Source of the DNA: Planctomycetota bacterium
GTDB taxonomy: Bacteria > Planctomycetota > JAJSAM01 > JAJVHW01
Assembly (NCBI GenBank): GCA_021776825.1
Contig: JAJFFG010000043.1
Span: forward strand, 1-34,549
Direction: 5' to 3'
DNA length: 34,549 bases
Shown one piece after another: positions 32,530 through 34,549 of this stretch. Position numbers and translations under genes: made by a program. Every line of letters starts with the position of its first letter. Positions within the stretch are counted from its first letter, which is position 1. The notes beneath the pieces were generated by a model that searched no databases, had not been told where the DNA came from, and was given only the letters and a program-made list of their open reading frames with translations.

Positions 32530-32559
32530 GGCGCCGGGATCGTATCCCGGCGCCGTGAC
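32525..32559. terminator. 16-bp perfect hairpin over the cyclotransferase start
   Basis: Arms 32525-32540 and 32544-32559 are perfectly complementary (GTCACGGCGCCGGGAT) with a three-base loop CGT. It lies between the Spy-like gene (ending 32606) and the cyclotransferase gene and includes that gene's likely GTG start. It could terminate the Spy-like transcript or block translation of the next gene. No T-run follows, so its role as a terminator is uncertain. Confidence 0.5.
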
Positions 32560-32605
32560 GTTCTGGTCGGTGGACGCTTTGGTCCGCGAGCGAGATCGGC
32601 GCGAG

Positions 32606-33352
32606 CTACCGGATGCCGCCACCGCCGCCGCCACGACCGCCGCGGTTTCCGCCGCGACCGCCGCCCGGTCCGCCACCACCACCGGGACCGTCCGGCCCGG
32701 TCGAGTTAGCGATCGTCTGCGCGGTCTCGGCCGGCAGGAACGAGGTGAGCGTCGTGGCGAGCTCCTGACGGAGGCCCTCCATGCTCGCGCGGATGTCGTC
32801 GCGCTCGAGCCCGGCCTCGCGACCCGTGCGGAACGTCTCGCGAATGCGACCACGGTGCGCGGTCATCTCTTCGCCGACGCGCTTGCGCTGCTCCTCGGTC
32901 AACTCCACGCCGAGTCGATCGAGCATCCGCTCCATCCCGCGAGCTTCGCGCTCGGAACGACGGTCCTGCTCGACGCGCTCCATCAACTTCTTCAGCCGCT
33001 CGACGGCGAGGTCGTCGTCGACGGGCAGCGTCTCGGCGACACCTGCCGACGCCGCCGGAGTGGCCCGCACGGGATCGCTGGCGACGGCCGCGGTGTCGCT
33101 CGTCATCGGCTTCGCGCCGGCCTGCGCAGTCACGCGCTCCTCCAGCATCGCGATCCGCGAGGAGAGCCCGCGGTCACCGCGGTTCGAGTCGGCGCGGACG
33201 GCGCGCTCCAGATCGGCGACGCGATCGGTCAGCTCCGAGAGGTCGACGCCTTCGGCGGCGGCAGGCTCCGGAGCGGTGGTCATCACGTCGTAGAACAGGA
33301 TGCCCGTCCCAGCGACGAGCACGTTCAGGGCCAGTACGGCTAGGAGCTTCAT
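32606..33352 (-). CDS. Spy/CpxP-like periplasmic protein with Gly-rich tail
   Basis: Protein of 248 residues with an N-terminal anchor or signal (LLAVLALNVLVAGTGILFY), a coiled-coil-like region (LTDRVADLERAV, then SSRIAMLEERV), and a helical part with LGVELTEEQRKRVGEEM and SFLPAETAQTIAN. The last part resembles the LTxxQ motif of Spy/CpxP-type chaperones. It ends in a Gly/Arg-rich tail (GGGGGPGGGRGGNRGGRGGG). ATG 33352 has GGAGG about six bases upstream. It is divergent from the His-rich protein gene, with 196 bases between. The family call is moderate. Confidence 0.6.
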   Translation of the reverse strand: MKLLAVLALNVLVAGTGILFYDVMTTAPEPAAAEGVDLSELTDRVADLERAVRADSNRGDRGLSSRIAMLEERVTAQAGAKPMTSDTAAVASDPVRATPAASAGVAETLPVDDDLAVERLKKLMERVEQDRRSEREARGMERMLDRLGVELTEEQRKRVGEEMTAHRGRIRETFRTGREAGLERDDIRASMEGLRQELATTLTSFLPAETAQTIANSTGPDGPGGGGGPGGGRGGNRGGRGGGGGGIR

Positions 33353-33548
33353 CTCATCCTCCCGGGTGGGACAGACTCGTGGGCCAGACTCGCGCGCGGA
33401 GGCATCTCGCCCCCCGGCCCACGACGCACAGCGTGCCATCCAAACGTTACGGGACTCTGAAGTCGGTGGCGACTGTCCGAGGACCGCGCCGCGCGGCCGA
33501 TCTGCTATCCTCCGCGCGCGACCGTCGCTCGTCGCCAGGAGGACTCCA

Positions 33549-34549
33549 TGCGCATCCGCATCGCCGCCACTGCACTCGCTCTCGCCGCCGGCCTCGCGTT
33601 CACCGCGGCCCCCGACGCACTCGCGAAGGGCGCGAAGGATCGCCTGAACGAGAAGGTCGAGCTGCCGCGCGTCCAGAGCACGCTGTTCTCGAGCCGCGAC
33701 GCTCGCGTGCGGGTCACGCGGCGCAGCCTGAAGCGCCAGTCGATGCGCATCGATCTGCGGCGGGCCGCCGGCGGGTTCGACGTCGAGGTCTGGATGCAGG
33801 ACGGCGACGGGGCGATGGCGCGTGTCGGAGCCATGCGCGAGCGCGGTCGCGGGACGTATGTGTTCACGTCGCGCGCACGACGCGGCCAGGCGCTGCCGTT
33901 CGGCATCGCCGACGTCGGTGCGCTGAGCGATCGCAGTGTCGAACTCCGCATCGCGGGTGGCGCGGCCGTCGCGACCGGGCGTCTGCCCGTCATGGAGACG
34001 GCAACGCCGAACGCCGACAGCAAGATGAACGTGAAGTCCGCCATGCTTTTGGCCCGCGACGACGAGGGCGTCGGCCACGAGCGTCCTGGCGACGCGGCGA
34101 TGGACGTCGACGAGGCCTACCTGCGCGTGCGTCGCGGCAGCGAGAACCGCGAAGAGCTGAAGATCGAGGTCGAGGGCCCGCGCGGCCTGCGTCTCGACGC
34201 CTGGATCGACGACGGCACCGGCGCGTTCGAGCGCATCGACGATCTGATCGAGTGGTTCGAGAAGGAGGGCTCCGAGTACGAGCTCGTCCTGCGTAACGAC
34301 CTCGGGACCTTGCCGCTCGGAGCGACGTCGATCGGTGAGCTGGCCGGCCAACTCGTCGAGGTGCGTCTCGAGAACGGCGACGTGGTGGCGCGCGGCTTCG
34401 TCCCGGACATCGGCGTTCCCGGAGCGGACCGCGATGGCCATGATGGCGACGTCGACCACGACGCTGACCACCACGACGCTGACCACCACGACGCTGACCA
34501 CCACGACGCTGGCCACCACGACGCTGACCACCACGACGCTGACCACCAC
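33549..34549 (+). CDS. secreted duplicated-domain protein with His/Asp repeat tail, incomplete
   Basis: Exported protein, 333 codons visible, running off the window. A signal peptide (ALALAAGLAFTAAPDALA) is followed by two related domains, about residues 58-140 and 205-290. Each runs through a WMQDGDGAMARV or WIDDGTGAFERI strand, then LPFGIADVGAL or LPLGATSIGEL, and ends in VELRI or VEVRL. A tail of DADHHDADHH repeats then begins and continues past the end. Such a tail is expected to bind Ni, Zn, Cu or Fe. ATG 33549 has AGGAGG about six bases upstream. I recognise no named family for the repeated domain. Confidence 0.75.
34454..34549 (+). repeat. 15-base coding tandem repeat (His/Asp tail), open at the right edge
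   Basis: Units of GACCACCACGACGCT, about six copies with one GGC variant at 34511-34513, encode Asp-His-His-Asp-Ala. The array is in frame with the secreted protein and reaches the last base of the window, so its full length is unknown. Confidence 0.9.

Noticed and set aside
33353..34549. Val-rich upstream extension of the minus-strand frame that ends at 32606
   Set aside because: It is antisense to the His-rich secreted protein and its repeat tail. A good Shine-Dalgarno and a signal segment place the real start at 33352.

Overview
The window is strongly GC-rich DNA from a Gram-negative bacterium: three TonB-dependent outer-membrane receptors, TonB, lipoproteins and a Spy-like envelope protein all need a periplasm. 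A planctomycete-like origin is my best guess, from the lone Hanks-type kinase, a type I signal peptidase with a large insertion, and several secreted families of unknown function. No rRNA, tRNA or phylogenetic marker is present, so this placement is weak.

Positions 1-22495 form an iron and heme acquisition island. On the minus strand (5525 down to 1) a FecA-like receptor is followed by FbpA, FbpB and FbpC, giving one outer-to-inner membrane ferric iron route. A Fur-box-like palindrome (5591-5605) lies between this unit and a divergent tonB. A second FRAP-type receptor (6964-9087, minus) lies downstream of dusB. A second Fur-like box (10478-10492) lies between dusB and a large plus-strand unit: heme receptor (HmuR-like), a membrane spermidine-synthase-like protein with TPRs, a membrane protein in the HmuT position, an ExbB-like channel (HmuU-like), a DUF2149 protein (HmuV-like), a membrane-anchored CobN-like chelatase (HmuS-like), a 2Fe-2S ferredoxin and a cation-diffusion exporter. 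This resembles the hmuYRSTUV heme-iron operon of Porphyromonas and Bacteroides, but it is reordered and carries extra genes. The chelatase frame contains one in-frame UAG at 19390-19392. The DUF2149 frame lacks its expected stop and runs about 550 bases into the chelatase gene.

Positions 22534-29010 (minus) are a tightly packed run: DUF885 protein, signal peptidase I, DUF3999 protein, a small basic protein, a UPF0158-like protein and a Ser/Thr kinase. Positions 29153-34549 hold small unrelated genes: two overlapping tiny lipoproteins, a zinc-ribbon-like membrane protein overlapping a YkgJ-like Cys-cluster protein, a DUF4393 (Abi-alpha-like) protein, a gamma-glutamylcyclotransferase-like protein, a Spy-like Gly-rich protein, and a secreted duplicated-domain protein with a His/Asp repeat tail that runs off the window.

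Intergenic DNA carries non-coding repeats: two diverged copies of an element with inverted-repeat ends (6423-6665, 31775-32062), a 62-base perfect inverted repeat (6901-6962), a 65-base near-perfect palindrome (31044-31108) and a 16-bp perfect hairpin (32525-32559).
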